A stretch of 64,000 nt of DNA from an uncultured Elusimicrobium sp. GTDB lineage: Bacteria > Elusimicrobiota > Elusimicrobia > Elusimicrobiales > Elusimicrobiaceae. Every line of letters begins with the position of its first letter. Within the stretch, counting starts at the first letter, position 1. Positions 16,098-24,516 of the stretch are shown piece after piece. The stretch is from NCBI GenBank assembly GCA_902797165.1, contig CADBRU010000008.1, forward strand, positions 62,001 through 126,000, read 5' to 3'. The position numbers and the translations under genes were made by a program. The notes under the pieces were generated by a model. It saw only the letters and a program-made list of their open reading frames with translations, had not been told where the DNA came from and searched no databases.

Positions 16098-17318
16098 ATG
16101 TTTAAATTATTTTCAAAATCAAAGAGTAGACAATCTGCTTATCGTCGTCCCGTTTCTTTATATAGCAAAACGGGAAGTTCTAGTGCGTCTTCGGAAGAAT
16201 GGACATGGCTGCAGATTGATAAAAAATTGGCTTTTATCACGTTTACTTTTGTGGTTTTTGGACTGATTTTTACGTATTCTTCTTCCGCATTTGATTCTAT
16301 TTCTTACTTCGAGCGGCAATTGGTTTTTGATATTGTTGGTGTGATTATTGCTTTATTTTTGAGCCAAACCTATAGCCGTATACAACAAGTCATTAAACCC
16401 GTTTGGCTACTCTATGCTACGTGGGTACTTTTAATCATTGTGTTATTTACCAAACCCATTGCCAACGTGCATCGTTGGATTCCGATCGGACCATTTAATT
16501 TGCAACCGTCCGAAATCGCAAAAGTAACCTTGGTAATTTATTTGGCAGATTATTTGAGTAATGTGCAAGGTAAATTGGGACGCAATTGGAAACTGTTGTT
16601 AAAACCGTTGTTCTATTCGGGAGTTACCTTCTTTCTGATATACAGAGCCCCTGATTTCGGAACTATGCTCTTAATGGCTGTAGTAATGCTTATGATGTTT
16701 TGGGCGGCCGGAGCAAATTGGAAAGAAATAGGCGGTATAATTGCTTTGGGAATTCCGATAATATTGTATCAATTAATTTTTACTCCATATCGTTTGGTGC
16801 GTATTTTAAACTTTTTCCATCCTGAAGGTAACGAGGCCGATGCGGGCTATCAGGTGATACGTTCCTCTATGGCGGTCGGTTCCGGCGGTTGGTTTGGAAA
16901 AGGATGGGGCAATAGTGAACTTAAACTGCAATATTTGCCCGAGGCACATACCGATTTTATCTTTGCCATTATGAGTGAAGAAATGGGGCTGATACAAGTG
17001 TCACTCGTCGTGGTTTTCTTTTGTTGGTTATTAATACGCGGTATTAGTTTGGCTTGTGTGGCCAAAAATACATTTCACAGTTTGGTAATTTTCGGTCTGA
17101 CATTAATGATTGTGGGCCAAGCATTTTTTAATATGAGTATGGTGATTGGTATTATTCCGCCGAAAGGGATCCCTTTGCCGTTTTTCTCTTATGGGGGCTC
17201 TTCTATGGTCATGACGTTAGCCATGATAGGTATTATTTGTAATTTGGCGGCACAATCGGCGGCGCCGCGTAAGGCACGTTCGGATGATTTTGCAGATTAT
17301 AAACCGAGGAATAGATAA
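16098..17318 (+). CDS. ftsW: peptidoglycan glycosyltransferase FtsW
   Basis: 406 residues, a SEDS-family multi-spanning protein. Conserved patches are HRWIPIGPFNLQPSEIAK, APDFGTMLLMAVV, the loop with AHTDFIFAIMSEEMGL, and GIPLPFFSYGGSSM. It polymerises lipid II at the septum with FtsI. An unusually Ser/Arg/Lys-rich cytoplasmic N-terminus of about 45 residues precedes the first helix. FtsW rather than RodA is chosen from position between mraY and murG; the two are hard to separate on sequence alone. Confidence 0.9.
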   Translation: MFKLFSKSKSRQSAYRRPVSLYSKTGSSSASSEEWTWLQIDKKLAFITFTFVVFGLIFTYSSSAFDSISYFERQLVFDIVGVIIALFLSQTYSRIQQVIKPVWLLYATWVLLIIVLFTKPIANVHRWIPIGPFNLQPSEIAKVTLVIYLADYLSNVQGKLGRNWKLLLKPLFYSGVTFFLIYRAPDFGTMLLMAVVMLMMFWAAGANWKEIGGIIALGIPIILYQLIFTPYRLVRILNFFHPEGNEADAGYQVIRSSMAVGSGGWFGKGWGNSELKLQYLPEAHTDFIFAIMSEEMGLIQVSLVVVFFCWLLIRGISLACVAKNTFHSLVIFGLTLMIVGQAFFNMSMVIGIIPPKGIPLPFFSYGGSSMVMTLAMIGIICNLAAQSAAPRKARSDDFADYKPRNR

Positions 17319-17319
17319 T

Positions 17320-18414
17320 ATGAATAAACGTTTTTTGATAGCGGCCGGTGGAACGGGCGGACATTTTTATCCGGGCTTTTCGTTAGGGAAAATGCTTAAT
17401 GCCCAAGGATGCAGCGTATTATTTATAGTGCGTAAAGGGGATATAGCCTCCCGTGTACTGGCGGACAATAAAATTAAGTTTGAAGAAATCGATTTTTGTC
17501 CGTTTCCGCGTTCTATTAATCCATGGAAATATGTTGTTTTTGTAAATAAGTTATTTAAAGCATTAAGACAAACAAGTGCTATTATTAAACAATTTAAACC
17601 GGATGTGGCCGTCGGCATGGGCGGATATATTTCCTTCCCGTTGATTTTTACGGCACATCTGAAAGGTATTAAAACAGCCTTGCATGATTCAAATACCAAA
17701 ATCGGTTTAGCCAACAAAGTTTGTTCCTATTTCACGGACTTGGTCATGCTGGGATTACCGACAAACGAGAAAATTCGTCGCAGCGTGTTGGTCGGTACAC
17801 CGATTCGCCAAGAATTTGCAGGAGAATGTAATCACAAAAAAGTATTAAAAGATTTGGGACTTAATCCTGCTTTTAAGACCGTTCTTTTGTTCGGCGGCAG
17901 CCAAGGTGCACGCGGGCTTAATTCGGCACTTATCGAATCGGTCAAACGGCTGGTGGCGGAAAATGAAAACCTGCAATTTATTCATATCAGCGGAGAGCGT
18001 TGGTATCAAACGATTGTTAATGCATATGGTAAAATCAACCGTGTATTAGTACTGCCTTATTCAAATGAAATTTATGACTTGTTAAAAGCATGTGATTTGA
18101 CAGTTTGCCGCAGCGGTGCCGGCACATTGGCGGAACTGATTTGTTGCCGAAAACCGGCCATTTTGGTCCCTTTCCCGTCGGCGGCGGGCAATCATCAGTT
18201 CTATAATGCCAAAGTGTTACAAAGCGTTTGTTGCGTGGCTTTGGTGCAAGAGGGGGAAACCCTGCAAGGGGAATTGTATGGACTGATGGATCATATTTTA
18301 AATGCTCCCAATAATGCCGTTTTGCATACCATGCAAGAAAATTACACAAAACTTAATTTGCCCGATCCGCTGACTGCGTCGGAACGAATTGCGGATCTAT
18401 TGAAACATTTATAA
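17320..18414 (+). CDS. murG: UDP-GlcNAc--lipid I GlcNAc transferase MurG
   Basis: 364 residues, GT28 family. The N-terminal glycine-rich loop is AAGGTGGHFYPG; the second domain has LFGGSQGARGLN, CRSGAGTLAELICCRKPAILVP and AAGNHQFYNA. MurG converts lipid I to lipid II on the cytoplasmic face of the membrane. The ATG at 17320 is one base after the ftsW stop, with GAGGA upstream. The cluster ends here with a bidirectional terminator; murB, murC, murD, ddl and ftsQAZ are not present. Confidence 0.95.
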   Translation: MNKRFLIAAGGTGGHFYPGFSLGKMLNAQGCSVLFIVRKGDIASRVLADNKIKFEEIDFCPFPRSINPWKYVVFVNKLFKALRQTSAIIKQFKPDVAVGMGGYISFPLIFTAHLKGIKTALHDSNTKIGLANKVCSYFTDLVMLGLPTNEKIRRSVLVGTPIRQEFAGECNHKKVLKDLGLNPAFKTVLLFGGSQGARGLNSALIESVKRLVAENENLQFIHISGERWYQTIVNAYGKINRVLVLPYSNEIYDLLKACDLTVCRSGAGTLAELICCRKPAILVPFPSAAGNHQFYNAKVLQSVCCVALVQEGETLQGELYGLMDHILNAPNNAVLHTMQENYTKLNLPDPLTASERIADLLKHL

Positions 18415-18427
18415 TTGTCGCGAATAT

Positions 18428-18470
18428 AAAATTTACCCCGTATCGAATTTCGGTACGGGGTATTTTAATT
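18428..18470. terminator. bidirectional terminator between murG and mltG
   Basis: TACCCCGTA (18434-18442) and TACGGGGTA (18454-18462) form a 9-bp stem with A/T-rich flanks on both sides. It serves the convergent murG and mltG genes. Confidence 0.8.
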
Positions 18471-18478
18471 AAAACGAT

Positions 18479-19447
18479 TTATTTTTGTTTATATTTATTT
18501 TTCTTTTGAATGTGCTCGTTATAAGTCTGACTGAAGTCATGCCGGCCGGTATTATCTGCCACGAAATAAATGGCTTCAAAATCGGGTTCCGGATATAACA
18601 CTGCTTTTACCGACTCAAAACTGGGATTGGCAATCGGTCCCGGGGGGAGTCCGTTATGCCGATACGTGTTATAGGGGGACGGATCGCGCAGATCGCGGTA
18701 AGTCAGCCCTTTTTTCCAATAACGATTCTCTTTGAAATTAAAGCCGATGGCATATTGCACGGTAGGATCTGCTTCCAAACGTTTACCGATTTTGAGACGA
18801 TTTAAATAAACGGCTGCAATTTTAGGACGTTCATCATGATAAATGGCTTCCCTCTCTACGATAGAGGCAACCGTTAAAATTTCTTTTTCCGTTAAATTGG
18901 TTTTACTTTGATTAATCAGCGGTTTGATGCGCTTGTTATATTGCGCCACCATGGCATCAATTACTGCCCACGCGGGGGTATTTTCGGCAAAGTAATAAGT
19001 GGAGGGGAACAGTTTACCTTCTAAATCGCGTTTGCGTACAATGTCTAGAAAGGCTTGTGCATTGGTGATGTTATTTTCCGACAGCATTTCCGCTATTTCT
19101 TCACTGCGCCAACCCTCTAAGGTGGTTAAGCGGGTTAAATGTTGGCAAAAACCGCTTTTAATACAGTTTAAAACCGATTCGGAGGACATATGGGTGCGCA
19201 AATCATATTTACCTGCTTTTAAGTCTTTTTCGGAAGAAGACAAACGGGCTACAATTTTAAACCAAGTGACACTTTCAATGACATCTTTTTCTTTAAGTAA
19301 GCGTGCTACTTGTGAAACGGTTTGTCCGGGTTTGATTTCTACCACAACTGGTGTTCCCTGACGGAAATAATGCCATTTAATCACACATACAAGTGCGATT
19401 AAACTGAGCAAACATACCGTGAGGAAAATACAAATCCGTTTTTTCAT
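18479..19447 (-). CDS. mltG: endolytic murein transglycosylase MltG
   Basis: 322 residues, YceG-like. One N-terminal transmembrane helix (about 4-22), a LysM-like small domain (IKPGQTVSQVARLLKEKDVI), and the catalytic domain with ASIVEREA containing the catalytic Glu, followed by ERPKIAAVYLNRLKIGKRLEADPTVQYA and NTYRHNGLPPGPIANPS. MltG cuts nascent glycan strands and is thought to set chain ends. Its start lies 6 bases after the tyrS stop, so the two are probably co-transcribed. Confidence 0.93.
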   Translation of the reverse strand: MKKRICIFLTVCLLSLIALVCVIKWHYFRQGTPVVVEIKPGQTVSQVARLLKEKDVIESVTWFKIVARLSSSEKDLKAGKYDLRTHMSSESVLNCIKSGFCQHLTRLTTLEGWRSEEIAEMLSENNITNAQAFLDIVRKRDLEGKLFPSTYYFAENTPAWAVIDAMVAQYNKRIKPLINQSKTNLTEKEILTVASIVEREAIYHDERPKIAAVYLNRLKIGKRLEADPTVQYAIGFNFKENRYWKKGLTYRDLRDPSPYNTYRHNGLPPGPIANPSFESVKAVLYPEPDFEAIYFVADNTGRHDFSQTYNEHIQKKNKYKQK

Positions 19448-19453
19448 AGTGTG

Positions 19454-20614
19454 TTAGTGTACCAGTTTAAAGAAAGCGCGTTTGCCGGCTTGCAAAACAT
19501 CTCCGTCTTTAAAAGTAAGCGGGCCGTCTTGCAAAATCTTTTCACCGTTTAGGCGGACGGCACCTTGCTCAATCAGGCCGCGGGCTTTGTTTTTGCTGGC
19601 GGCGGCTTTTGCCTCAAACAAAATGGCGGATAAAAGCATTCCTTCTGCCGGTTTGAGTTGGGGCATTTCGTCGGGATTTTCTTTTTTAGAAAATACTTTT
19701 TCAAAATTTTCACGGGCAGCCGCTGCGGCAGCCTCGTCATGGAAGCGTGCCGTCAAAAGCCCAGCTAATTTCTTTTTGGCCTCCATGGGGTGCATGGCTT
19801 TAATGGCGTTTAGATCTTCACTGGTCAGCAGTTCATAGTAACTGAGCATTAGTTCATCACTAATAGACATTAATTTGCCAAACATGTCATTCGGAGCGTC
19901 ATTAAGTCCCACATAATTTCCATATGATTTGGACATTTTTTTCACGCCGTCCGTGCCCACCAAAAGCGGTACGGTGATAGCCACTTGGGGTTCCTGTCCG
20001 TTTTGCTTTTGGAGTTGACGTCCGACGAGTAAATTGAAAATTTGGTCCGTTCCGCCCAGTTCGATATCGGCTTTGAGAGCCACGGAATCTTGTCCCTGAA
20101 ACAAACTGTACAAGACTTCCAGTAAACTAATTGGGCTGCCGGCGGCCATGCGTTTTTTAAAATCGTCACGCTCTAACACTTGGGCCACGGTTACTTTTTG
20201 CAAGGTATGCATTAAATCTGCACCGTGTACAAAGGGGTCCAGCCACTCACTGTTAAATTTGATTTCCGTTTTGGTGGGATCAAGTACTTTGAATGCTTGG
20301 TCGGTATAGGTTTTTGCATTTTCCAAAATCTTTTCGCGGGGTAAAACCGGGCGGGTGCTGTCGCGTCCGGAAGGGTCTCCCACGGCAGCCGTAAAATCAC
20401 CGATAACGAGCACCGCCGTATGTCCTAAATCTTGGAAACGGCGTAGTAAGGATAATGCCACGCTATGCCCTAAATGTAGGTCCGCACTTGTCGGGTCACA
20501 GCCGAGTTTTACTTTTAATTTTTTACCGCTTTCTAATTTTTTTTGCAGTCCTTCTTGATTTACTACATCCACGCAACCACGTGTTAAAAATGCAATTTGT
20601 TCTTGAATGTTCAT
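19454..20614 (-). CDS. tyrS: tyrosyl-tRNA synthetase
   Basis: 386 residues, class I synthetase. The HIGH-like motif is DLHLGHSVAL, the KMSKS loop is KKMSKSYGNYV, and a C-terminal S4 RNA-binding domain contains ARGLIEQGAVRLNGEKI. The pattern LGCDPTSADLHLGH and the KMSKS form of the loop suggest the shorter TyrRS subgroup common in epsilon-proteobacteria and similar lineages. AGAGGT lies upstream of the ATG. No T-box-like leader is visible in the 77 bases before it. Confidence 0.95.
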   Translation of the reverse strand: MNIQEQIAFLTRGCVDVVNQEGLQKKLESGKKLKVKLGCDPTSADLHLGHSVALSLLRRFQDLGHTAVLVIGDFTAAVGDPSGRDSTRPVLPREKILENAKTYTDQAFKVLDPTKTEIKFNSEWLDPFVHGADLMHTLQKVTVAQVLERDDFKKRMAAGSPISLLEVLYSLFQGQDSVALKADIELGGTDQIFNLLVGRQLQKQNGQEPQVAITVPLLVGTDGVKKMSKSYGNYVGLNDAPNDMFGKLMSISDELMLSYYELLTSEDLNAIKAMHPMEAKKKLAGLLTARFHDEAAAAAARENFEKVFSKKENPDEMPQLKPAEGMLLSAILFEAKAAASKNKARGLIEQGAVRLNGEKILQDGPLTFKDGDVLQAGKRAFFKLVH

Positions 20615-20651
20615 AATTACCTCTTAAAGTATCCTGTTTCTATTGTAGCAT

Positions 20652-20676
20652 AATGCGCGCGCGTAAGTACGTACTT
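20652..20676. repeat. alternating GC tract and 12-bp palindrome between tyrS and priA
   Basis: A GCGCGCGCG run at about 20655-20663 is followed by the perfect palindrome AAGTACGTACTT at 20665-20676. Both lie in the 77-base gap upstream of tyrS. Similar GCGCGCG-type runs occur near 1310 and 5710. The role is unknown; it could be part of the tyrS promoter region. Confidence 0.35.
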
Positions 20677-20691
20677 GGCGTATTATCTGAA

Positions 20692-22647
20692 TTAATAAAA
20701 ATCGTATGGGTCTGCCAATAATTTAAATTCGGTTTTTTTAGAAGGTTTCAATTGGTCTAACGTCTTAACTAAAGAAGTATATTTTTCCGCGTTTGTTTTA
20801 AACAAAATATATTGTTTGAGTGTTTTGTCGGTTTTTTTGCCTGTCTTAACGGGTCCTAATACTTCCGTCGAAAAAGGCGCGGCCGCACTCATAATGCGCG
20901 CAATTTCCGCCTCGATTAAAACAGGGTCTTTTCCCTTAACTAGTACTTTGACTAATTTGATGAAGGGGGGGTAATTAAAACTTTTCCGTGCCAGTAATTC
21001 TTCTTCAGCGGCAGTTTGATAATCTATTTGTAAATTTTCAAATGGATAAATGTCAGACGAGGAAGCCTGCACAAATAAAACACTTTGCGTGCGGCCGGCT
21101 AATTTATTTTTAAGTTTAAATAAAAGTTGTCCGAATTTTTCGGAAGCGCGAAAATCGGGCCCGTCTAATTCCAAATCAGCGTCCATAATAGCGGCCAATG
21201 TAATACGTTTGCAGTGAGCTATTTCCAGGGCTTGGCGTGTGCCTACCACGATATCTGCTTTGCCTTGCTCGACGGCTTGGCGGATTTGATACCCTTGCCC
21301 GTCTTTGTTTTTTAACGTGTCGGAATCTAAGCGCAGTACGTGCGCCGATGGGAATAACTTGTTTATTTCGGTAACTATTTTTTGAGTACCGCCGCCGCGT
21401 GATTTGAAAATTTTATTTTGGCATTTGGGACAAGTTTGGTCTAAGGATTCTCTGTGACCGCATTTTTTGCAGATTAAATAATCACCGTCTTGCTCGGTTT
21501 TCTCACGAGAGAGAATACTACCGCACTCTTTGCATTTGGCATAAGCGCCGCAATTAAAACAATAATAGGTATTTGCATATCCGCGACGGTTCAAAATAAG
21601 TAGGGCGGCCTGTTTTTGTTCCAAATTTTGTTGCAAGGCGTGGAGTAACGGGTCTGATATAAGAGCAGATTTGCTCCCTTTCTTTTCGGTAATGCGAATG
21701 GTTAAATTGGGTTGTTTTTCGGCTACGTAAACAGGTTCAAGGTGTTTCTGCTGCACACTATGTAATAATTCCAAAGAGGGGGTCTCCGAGGCGTAAATTA
21801 ACATGGCTTCATGTTGTTTACAACGAAAAGCCATTAAATCGCGCAAGTGAAAATACGGCTTGTTTTCTTCTTGCTTGTAGTTGTCATGATCGGCCTCTAA
21901 AATAGCGGCCATGCGCAAGTTTTTAAAAGGCAAAAGCCCGCCGGAGCGGACGGATACCACAATGCCGGGCAGCCCGTTAGATATACGGGAAAAAATAACT
22001 TTCTTTTGGCTGAGTAGCATTTTGCTATGCCAGCAATATATGTTTTCCGTACCGAATAATTTTTGTAAATAAAGGGTAAAATGTTGTGCGGCCAGCACGT
22101 CGGGAACGGTGAGTAATACTTGCCCGAAATTTTGCCAAACTTGCGCGGCTAAACGCACGATGATATCCGTCTGAGTTTGGCGGTTTGTTCCGCTTAATAG
22201 AATAGGTTGATATCCGTTTTGTAGTTTATCTTGCAATTGCGTCAGCGCTTCGGCCGCCGGACCGGAAAGCGGAGCAAACGCGGGCATGTTTAACGTTAGA
22301 TTTTGTGTTTGATAGGGCAATAATTTAAAATAAGCCTGCGGCGGAATAAGTGCAAATAAAATTTGTCCGATAGCGCCGCCCCACGTTTGTTTCATAAACT
22401 GGGCAAGCGGAAATAAATCAGAGCCAAATAGCGGTTTTTCGTCTAATACACACGCGATTTTTTTGATAAGGATATGGTTTTGTAAAGTAGTTTGTTGAGA
22501 AATGGAAACTACCAGTCCCGTAGTCAACATCCGTCCGAAAGGCGCGGTGACGCGCACGCCCGGCATGACCAGTGAGGCAAGTTCTTCCGGTACGGCATAA
22601 TCAAAATCTCTGTCTAACGGAACATCAAAAACTACTTTGCAATACAT
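20692..22647 (-). CDS. priA: PriA-like primosomal protein with degenerate ATPase motifs
   Basis: 651 residues aligning with PriA from end to end: the 3'-DNA-binding domain (FDYAVPEEL, then GVRVTAPFGR), the helicase-like core and the C-terminal domain. The zinc-binding insert is intact, with eight Cys at 363, 366, 372, 375, 393, 396, 406 and 409. The Walker A position reads SGTNRQTQTDI (152-162) with no GK[ST], the DEEH box reads EADH (251-254), and the late helicase motifs (GTQM..KG, QxxGRAGR) are replaced by GTRQALEIAH and FKLKNKLAGRTQ. ATP hydrolysis is therefore unlikely. It ends the gmk-rpoZ-UDG-priA run, one base after the UDG gene. Confidence 0.85.
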   Translation of the reverse strand: MYCKVVFDVPLDRDFDYAVPEELASLVMPGVRVTAPFGRMLTTGLVVSISQQTTLQNHILIKKIACVLDEKPLFGSDLFPLAQFMKQTWGGAIGQILFALIPPQAYFKLLPYQTQNLTLNMPAFAPLSGPAAEALTQLQDKLQNGYQPILLSGTNRQTQTDIIVRLAAQVWQNFGQVLLTVPDVLAAQHFTLYLQKLFGTENIYCWHSKMLLSQKKVIFSRISNGLPGIVVSVRSGGLLPFKNLRMAAILEADHDNYKQEENKPYFHLRDLMAFRCKQHEAMLIYASETPSLELLHSVQQKHLEPVYVAEKQPNLTIRITEKKGSKSALISDPLLHALQQNLEQKQAALLILNRRGYANTYYCFNCGAYAKCKECGSILSREKTEQDGDYLICKKCGHRESLDQTCPKCQNKIFKSRGGGTQKIVTEINKLFPSAHVLRLDSDTLKNKDGQGYQIRQAVEQGKADIVVGTRQALEIAHCKRITLAAIMDADLELDGPDFRASEKFGQLLFKLKNKLAGRTQSVLFVQASSSDIYPFENLQIDYQTAAEEELLARKSFNYPPFIKLVKVLVKGKDPVLIEAEIARIMSAAAPFSTEVLGPVKTGKKTDKTLKQYILFKTNAEKYTSLVKTLDQLKPSKKTEFKLLADPYDFY

Positions 22648-22648
22648 A

Positions 22649-23557
22649 TTATGCCTGAGGACGTTTGAGTCCCATTTCTTTCATAACCATTTGTAAATCG
22701 GCCCATGCATCTTTTTTCCAGTTTGGGTTACGCAATAAAGCGGCCGGGTGAAAAGTGGCAATGATCTTAATCGGGGTTTTTAATTCGACGGTGTCTAAAT
22801 GCAGAATATGAAATTTCCCGCGTAGCGCACCCAAAGAATCGGTATCACTGATTAGGGCCTTGGAGGCCACTCCTCCCAAAGCCACGATATATTTGGGGGA
22901 AATGGCGGCAATTTGTTGCTCGAGAAATTTGCGGCAAACCGCAATTTCTCCGGCGTTGGGAGCGCGGTCATTTCCGCGCGATTCGGGGGTTTCCGGATTG
23001 ATCATGGGATGACATTTGGCAATATTTGCGATAAATACTTGCTCACGTTTAAGTCCCATAGCGGCAATCATTTTGTCTAATAATTGCCCGGCGCGGCCGA
23101 TAAACGGACGGCCTTGGTGGTCTTCATCAAACCCCGGGCCTTCGCCGATAAACATTAGTTTGGCGGCCGGGTTGCCCTCTCCGGGTACGGCATGCAAACG
23201 GGTGTTTCCTAACGGGCAACGGTGGCAATTGTGAATTTCTTGCGCTATTTGATCTAATAAAATTTGTTTTTCTTTGGCATTCATATCTTCGGTCTCCGGT
23301 TGGGGGGAAGGGATATCTTGCACTGCAGTGTTGGGCGTTGCATCCGCGCGCAGAGGTTGCACGGGAATTTTTACATGGGCCGGATGTTTCCCCGGCGGTA
23401 CAAAGGCTACGGTTAAATGATTATCTTCTTGCTTTTGATTTTTAGACACAAACGACGCAGCGGCCTGAGAACAGGCCGCCGGTATCAATTCGTCTTCTTC
23501 GCGGCTAGACAGAAATTGTTTGAAATCTGCTGCCAATTTGCGAACGTCGTCTTTCAT
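22649..23557 (-). CDS. family 4 uracil-DNA glycosylase
   Basis: 302 residues. The N-terminal ~95 residues are not conserved. The catalytic domain has CHRCPLGNTRLHAVPGEGNP, motif A GEGPGFDEDHQGRPFIGRAG and the final FHPAALLRNP. Four cysteines (CHRC, AKCHP, AVCRKF) match the iron-sulfur ligands of family 4 enzymes. It removes uracil from DNA to start base-excision repair. It is placed between rpoZ and priA with 1-3 base gaps, so it is in the same operon. Confidence 0.9.
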   Translation of the reverse strand: MKDDVRKLAADFKQFLSSREEDELIPAACSQAAASFVSKNQKQEDNHLTVAFVPPGKHPAHVKIPVQPLRADATPNTAVQDIPSPQPETEDMNAKEKQILLDQIAQEIHNCHRCPLGNTRLHAVPGEGNPAAKLMFIGEGPGFDEDHQGRPFIGRAGQLLDKMIAAMGLKREQVFIANIAKCHPMINPETPESRGNDRAPNAGEIAVCRKFLEQQIAAISPKYIVALGGVASKALISDTDSLGALRGKFHILHLDTVELKTPIKIIATFHPAALLRNPNWKKDAWADLQMVMKEMGLKRPQA

Positions 23558-23560
23558 AGA

Positions 23561-23860
23561 TTATAAGCGAAGCGGCTCTTTGGCTTTGCGTTCGGCTTCC
23601 AAACGGGCTTCTTCGGCTGCTTTTAATTCCGCTTCTAAATTTTGGCGGCGGATTTCTAACACAGCATCTTTGCTCATTTTGCCGGACAAAATATCGTCTA
23701 ATGCTACTTTGATGACGGCTGCGTGCGGTTGGAATTTATATTCGGTTCTTTTTTTGAGTTCCTTGGCCCAAATAGAGGCAAGTACCACCACATCATAGCG
23801 GTCTCCGTCAAAGTTCATGAGTTCGGCTTCAATATTTTGTTTATTTTTGGTGTTCGCCAT
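23561..23860 (-). CDS. rpoZ: RNA polymerase omega subunit
   Basis: 99 residues. The core pattern DRYDVVVLASIWAKELK followed by KVALDDILSGKM matches omega, with an Ala/Glu-rich C-terminal helix. Omega helps assemble RNA polymerase and is a ppGpp-binding partner in some bacteria. The order gmk-rpoZ-priA is widely conserved, which supports the call for this short, weakly conserved protein. Confidence 0.85.
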   Translation of the reverse strand: MANTKNKQNIEAELMNFDGDRYDVVVLASIWAKELKKRTEYKFQPHAAVIKVALDDILSGKMSKDAVLEIRRQNLEAELKAAEEARLEAERKAKEPLRL

Positions 23861-23868
23861 ATATACTC

Positions 23869-24468
23869 CTATTTTTTAATAAATTTTTTTAAATCTTTTT
23901 GGCAATGCAATGTTTTTAATTGTTCCGCGCGGATAATTGCCAACGTGTCCGCTACTGCGTCTTTGAGTTGATCATTAATAACCAAATAATCATAATGCGG
24001 AATTTGTTTTATTTCCTTTTGGGCGGTTTTCAGACGTAATGCTACATCTTGCGTGTTGTCATTGCGCGCAAGTAAACGTTTTTTCAAAACGGCCATACTG
24101 GGCGGCATTAAGAAAATTTTAACCGCTTGCGGATATTTGCTTGCTACAGTTTGCGCGCCTTGCACATCAATCACCAGTACCGGGCAAATGCCTTTTTTCA
24201 GTAGACCCTCTACCGAAGATTTGGGGATGCCGTAATAACTGGTATGTACGTGCGCCCATTCGAGCATTTTTCCTTTTTTGATAGCGGATAAAAATTGTTT
24301 TTCCGTCCAAAAATGATAATCTTTTCCGTTTTTCTCTCCGCTGCGCGGCATGCGAGTCGTGGCCGTAACCACGCGCGCTAAAGTTTTATTTTGCTTTAAC
24401 ACGTTTTGTATGACGGTTGTTTTTCCGCCGCCTGACGGAGACGACATAATGATAGGAAAAGCTCTCAT
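23869..24468 (-). CDS. gmk: guanylate kinase
   Basis: 199 residues. The P-loop SSPSGGGKTTV is at about 9-19; TTRMPRSGEKNGKDYHFW, FLSAIKKGKMLEWAHVHTSYYGIPKSSV and VLVIDVQGAQTV are the GMP-binding and lid segments. It phosphorylates GMP to GDP. The start at 24468 gives the normal distance to the P-loop, but there is no Shine-Dalgarno site: the ATG lies inside the 3' arm of a 9-bp hairpin (24461-24494) that is followed by TTTT. Confidence 0.95.
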   Translation of the reverse strand: MRAFPIIMSSPSGGGKTTVIQNVLKQNKTLARVVTATTRMPRSGEKNGKDYHFWTEKQFLSAIKKGKMLEWAHVHTSYYGIPKSSVEGLLKKGICPVLVIDVQGAQTVASKYPQAVKIFLMPPSMAVLKKRLLARNDNTQDVALRLKTAQKEIKQIPHYDYLVINDQLKDAVADTLAIIRAEQLKTLHCQKDLKKFIKK

Positions 24469-24494
24469 ACTGCTATTTTAGCAAATATGAGAGC
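24461..24494 (-). terminator. hairpin spanning the gmk start codon
   Basis: On the minus strand GCTCTCATA pairs perfectly with TATGAGAGC; an inner GCTA/TAGC stem closes an AAA loop. It begins 22 bases after the prepilin stop at 24517 and is followed by TTTT, so it looks like that gene's terminator, but the 3' arm contains the gmk ATG. It may act as a terminator, an attenuator or a translational switch. Confidence 0.55.
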
Positions 24495-24516
24495 CTAAAT
24501 TAAAGGGGGTAAACTA

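Noticed and set aside
20615-20691. T-box riboswitch before tyrS
   Set aside because: The gap is only 77 bases and shows neither the T-box sequence nor a terminator/antiterminator pair; the thrS leader is also too short.
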